A stretch of DNA of 41,062 nt, from NCBI GenBank assembly GCA_016189025.1, contig JACPGS010000003.1, positions 1-41,062 on the forward strand, read 5' to 3'. This DNA is from Candidatus Magasanikiibacteriota bacterium. Its GTDB lineage: Bacteria > Patescibacteriota > Patescibacteriia > Magasanikbacterales > GWA2-37-8. Each line of letters opens with the position of its first letter. Position 1 is the stretch's first letter. Positions 39,696-41,062 of this stretch are shown piece by piece. The notes under the pieces are model-generated. The model ran no database searches. It saw only the letters and a program-made list of their open reading frames with translations, and had not been told where the DNA came from. A program made the translations under genes and the position numbers.

Positions 39696-40106
39696 TTACA
39701 CCTCCTGGGTAATAGTTTTTTTACACTCCACGCAGGCGCTGGAGGTGGGCCGCGCCAACAGGCGCCGCTCTTCAATCGGCTGGTGGCAATACTTGCAAAT
39801 GCCGTAGCTGCCGTCTTTCAGCTGCTGCAGCGCCCGCTTCACGTCGCGCAACAGGCGCTCCAGGTCTTGCTCAATGGAAAGATTGGCCGCATATTCCGCC
39901 ACTTCGGCGGCATTTTCGTCATCCTTGTCGCCATAATCCGGGAAAGTGCTGTTAAAATCGTCGGCCACATGAGGATTCTTTTTGGTAAAACCGGCCAGCC
40001 CATGCTCCAGCTTGGCCTCCTCTTGCGACAGCAAGCCCTTGATTTTGCTTAAAAAATCAGCCGAAAAAACCGCGATGGACCGGGTAGCAGAAGAATTTTT
40101 GGGCAT
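39696..40106 (-). CDS. DksA/TraR-type C4 zinc-finger protein
   Basis: In the 136-residue protein, an N-terminal helical coiled coil (about 20-95, acidic) precedes a C-terminal zinc finger CKYC-x17-CVEC. Related proteins bind the RNA polymerase secondary channel and tune transcription, or belong to the YteA/TraR groups. The first gene of the unit, it has a TTGACG-N17-TATACT promoter. Confidence 0.88.
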   Translation of the reverse strand: MPKNSSATRSIAVFSADFLSKIKGLLSQEEAKLEHGLAGFTKKNPHVADDFNSTFPDYGDKDDENAAEVAEYAANLSIEQDLERLLRDVKRALQQLKDGSYGICKYCHQPIEERRLLARPTSSACVECKKTITQEV

Positions 40107-40144
40107 ATAGTTAATACCAAAGCTGGCACAACGGAACGGTCGGT

Positions 40145-40173
40145 AGTATACCGGCTGGCCTTCCCCCCGTCAA
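40145..40173 (-). promoter_or_regulatory. Promoter of the dksA-like/lspA/comM unit
   Basis: TTGACG (40173-40168), 17 bp, TATACT (40150-40145) on the minus strand. Confidence 0.7.
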
Positions 40174-40253
40174 GTCTATAAAATGAAATCATTAAAATTA
40201 TCTGTCTTTACCAAAATCTGTATAATCCGCTAAAATCCGCGTAATCTGTGTAC

Positions 40254-40305
40254 AAAAAAAGGCGAGGGTGCCACAAAATATATAATTTCAATGGTTCTCG
40301 CCTTT
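40254..40305 (-). terminator. Terminator of the ~370-nt RNA
   Basis: On the minus strand AAAGGCGAG (40305-40297) pairs with CTCGCCTTT (40266-40258), and T continues to 40254. A competing perfect hairpin AATTTCAA/TTGAAATT (40284-40291/40304-40311) holds the 5' arm in its loop and could oppose termination. Confidence 0.65.
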
Positions 40306-40625
40306 GAAATTGTCCGGGCGAGCACCGATTCGTCTAGCGACGAGCCGACTACAATCACCCTAGACAATAACCTCCGACCGCCTGAAAGGTAGTACCCCAG
40401 ATCAGTTTCCCCGATCTGGTCGGGGGCCCTGACTTTAATTGGGGATACCGAGCAAGAGGTGCGGAGTTACCCATAACGATCTGGAAACCAGGTCGTAAAT
40501 TCTCCCTGGGGGAAGAATAAAAAACGGGCAAATCCACACAATTTCTTGCCAAGCCTAGGTTCGGCATCGCCTACTGCTAGGCGGAAAGCAGTGATGGAGG
40601 TGTAGATTGCAAAAGAACAACTACG
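40254..40625 (-). ncRNA. Predicted ~370-nt structured non-coding RNA, family not recognised
   Basis: This is bounded by a perfect promoter and a terminator with a T7 run. On the minus strand there are hairpins GCCTA/TAGGC, ACGA-CTGG/CCAG-TCGT, CCAGATC/GATCTGG (competing with CCCCGA/TCGGGG), TCGTC-GCTA-GACGA and an outer TTGTC/GACAA. No credible gene is present. The size would fit tmRNA or RNase P RNA, but I find neither the tRNA-like end and tag of tmRNA nor the GAGGAAAGUCC core of RNase P, so I leave it unnamed. Confidence 0.65.
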
Positions 40626-40631
40626 TGATAT

Positions 40632-40660
40632 ATTATATCAAGTCTTAAAAATAGTGTCAA
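40632..40660 (-). promoter_or_regulatory. Perfect consensus promoter of the ~370-nt RNA
   Basis: TTGACA (40660-40655), exactly 17 bp, TATAAT (40637-40632) with an upstream TGA on the minus strand. This is the strongest promoter match in the window, as expected for an abundant stable RNA. Confidence 0.85.
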
Positions 40661-40745
40661 ATATTTGTCAAGGGTGAGGCTTCGGCTTGATTTTTTGCTT
40701 ATTTTAGCTAAAATATGTTTATCTGGCAAGAAAATCAGTAAAAAG

Positions 40746-40769
40746 TTTGTATAGACTAGTGTAGACAAA
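40746..40769. repeat. 24-bp palindromic repeat, copy A
   Basis: Arms TTTGTATAGA and TGTAGACAAA around CTAG. An identical copy lies 114 bp away (identity extends to 26 bp with the preceding AG), and a related site is at 29561-29584. Confidence 0.85.
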
Positions 40770-40817
40770 TTTTATTTTGGCTGATTTTAGCTAAATTTTA
40801 TCAAAAACCTGTCTGAA

Positions 40818-40858
40818 TTATCCCCAAAAAGTGCCACTTATACACCAAGTTATCCACA
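40818..40858 (+). promoter_or_regulatory. Cluster of DnaA-box-like 9-mers
   Basis: TTATCCCCA (40818-40826), TTATACACC (40838-40846) and TTATCCACA (40850-40858) are in the same orientation. The last is a perfect DnaA box. The flanks are AT-rich and contain TTAGCTAA palindromes. It may be an origin-like or DnaA-regulated site; dnaA itself is not in the window. Confidence 0.5.
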
Positions 40859-40859
40859 G

Positions 40860-40883
40860 TTTGTATAGACTAGTGTAGACAAA
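40860..40883. repeat. 24-bp palindromic repeat, copy B
   Basis: Identical to copy A and starts 2 bp after the perfect DnaA box. Confidence 0.85.
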
Positions 40884-40936
40884 CAATAAATTACTAACCG
40901 CTTATATCATGTAGAAAATCCTGAATAGTCAAGTTT

Positions 40937-41062
40937 TCAATGCACCACCTCGTTAATAACTTCGTTAGGACTTTTGTAGTTTAAACACTTCCTCGGCCGG
41001 TTGTTCAGCTTCTCTTGAATCTCGTAAATATCTCGGTCAGTCAGTTGGGATAAGTCGGTTTT
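40937..41062 (-). CDS. IS30-family transposase, C-terminal fragment (5' part beyond window)
   Basis: The 41 residues to the stop contain DIYEIQEKLNNRPRKCLNYK followed by SPNEVINEVVH, the typical end of IS30 transposases (the NNRPRK/GYKTP-like motif after the third catalytic residue). The N-terminal part and one insertion-sequence end lie outside. The other end should lie between here and the DnaA-box cluster. Confidence 0.85.
   Translation of the reverse strand, partial: KTDLSQLTDRDIYEIQEKLNNRPRKCLNYKSPNEVINEVVH

Noticed and set aside
40191-40253. Plus-strand promoter (TTATCT-N17-TATAAT) before the RNA region
   Set aside because: The AATCTGTATAATCCGC-like words look like a dispersed simple repeat, and no plus-strand gene or terminator follows.
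40355-40567. 70-codon minus-strand frame
   Set aside because: It lies within the structured RNA, has no domain and crosses the strongest hairpins.
40254-40625. tmRNA or RNase P RNA as identity of the ~370-nt RNA
   Set aside because: No tRNA-like acceptor/T-arm end, no plausible tag ending in Ala-Ala, and no GAGGAAAGUCC-type core were found on either strand.

Overview
The window reads as a chromosome segment of a Candidate Phyla Radiation (Patescibacteria, probably Parcubacteria-like) bacterium. This is an inference from gene content, not from a search. The signs are very large secreted proteins built of fibronectin III, PKD and beta-helix-like repeats, a type IV pilus operon with short divergent PilN/PilO proteins, many small conserved proteins of unknown function, two AbiE-type nucleotidyltransferase loci, a tRNA-Ala without an encoded CCA, and several start codons only a few bases from their -10 box. 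Base composition is moderate to GC-rich, with AT-rich islands around accessory genes.

Layout. 1-3.5 kb: C-terminally cut giant secreted PKD/FN3 protein on the minus strand. 3.7-5.2 kb: an AbiEii-like nucleotidyltransferase with a small partner, and a coiled-coil protein. 5.3-9.2 kb (plus): secreted repeat protein, ruvB, hypothetical. 9.3-12.4 kb (minus): rpsF-ssb-rpsR, a 25-residue zinc-ribbon peptide, epmA-like and efp, probably one operon ending in a shared bidirectional terminator. 12.4-12.8 kb: MITE-like element. 12.8-19.6 kb (plus): pilB-pilC-pilM-pilN-pilO-small membrane protein-rRNA/tRNA methyltransferase; a second MITE-like element with a 5-bp target duplication sits exactly at the pilC/pilM junction. 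19.6-21.9 kb (minus): AAA/DUF234 ATPase and a VIT/CCC1-type transporter. 21.9-22.3 kb: hairpin-rich spacer. 22.3-23.8 kb: ychF, tRNA-Ala(GGC), and a 43-residue membrane peptide with its own promoter and terminator. 24-28.7 kb (minus): a three-gene cell-surface cluster interspersed with two copies of a structured 171-180 bp element. 29.1-29.5 kb: a catalytically degenerate LAGLIDADG protein bracketed by two parS-like palindromes. 29.7-31.0 kb: AbiEi/AbiEii type IV toxin-antitoxin pair with a clear operator. 31.1-33.3 kb: TrmB-like regulator plus DNPH1-like hydrolase, divergent from a MazG-like protein through overlapping promoters. 33.4-37.2 kb: penicillin-binding protein 1A divergent from a 3D-domain protein, then a small RNA. 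37.2-40.2 kb (minus): dksA-like, lspA, comM/yifB and a small conserved protein. 40.25-41.06 kb: an unassigned ~370-nt structured RNA behind a perfect consensus promoter, an AT-rich segment with DnaA boxes between two identical 26-bp palindromic repeats, and the C-terminal end of an IS30 transposase.

The genes most likely to form functional units are: EF-P with its EpmA-type modifying enzyme; the pilus assembly operon; the surface cluster at 24-28.7 kb; the TrmB/DNPH1/MazG nucleotide-hydrolysis locus; and the cell-wall pair PBP1A/3D protein. The best candidates for something undescribed are the paired structured elements (27.8 and 28.9 kb), the ~370-nt RNA at 40.25-40.63 kb, the 37.1 kb small RNA, the parS-bracketed dead LAGLIDADG gene, and the TrmB/DNPH1/MazG locus.
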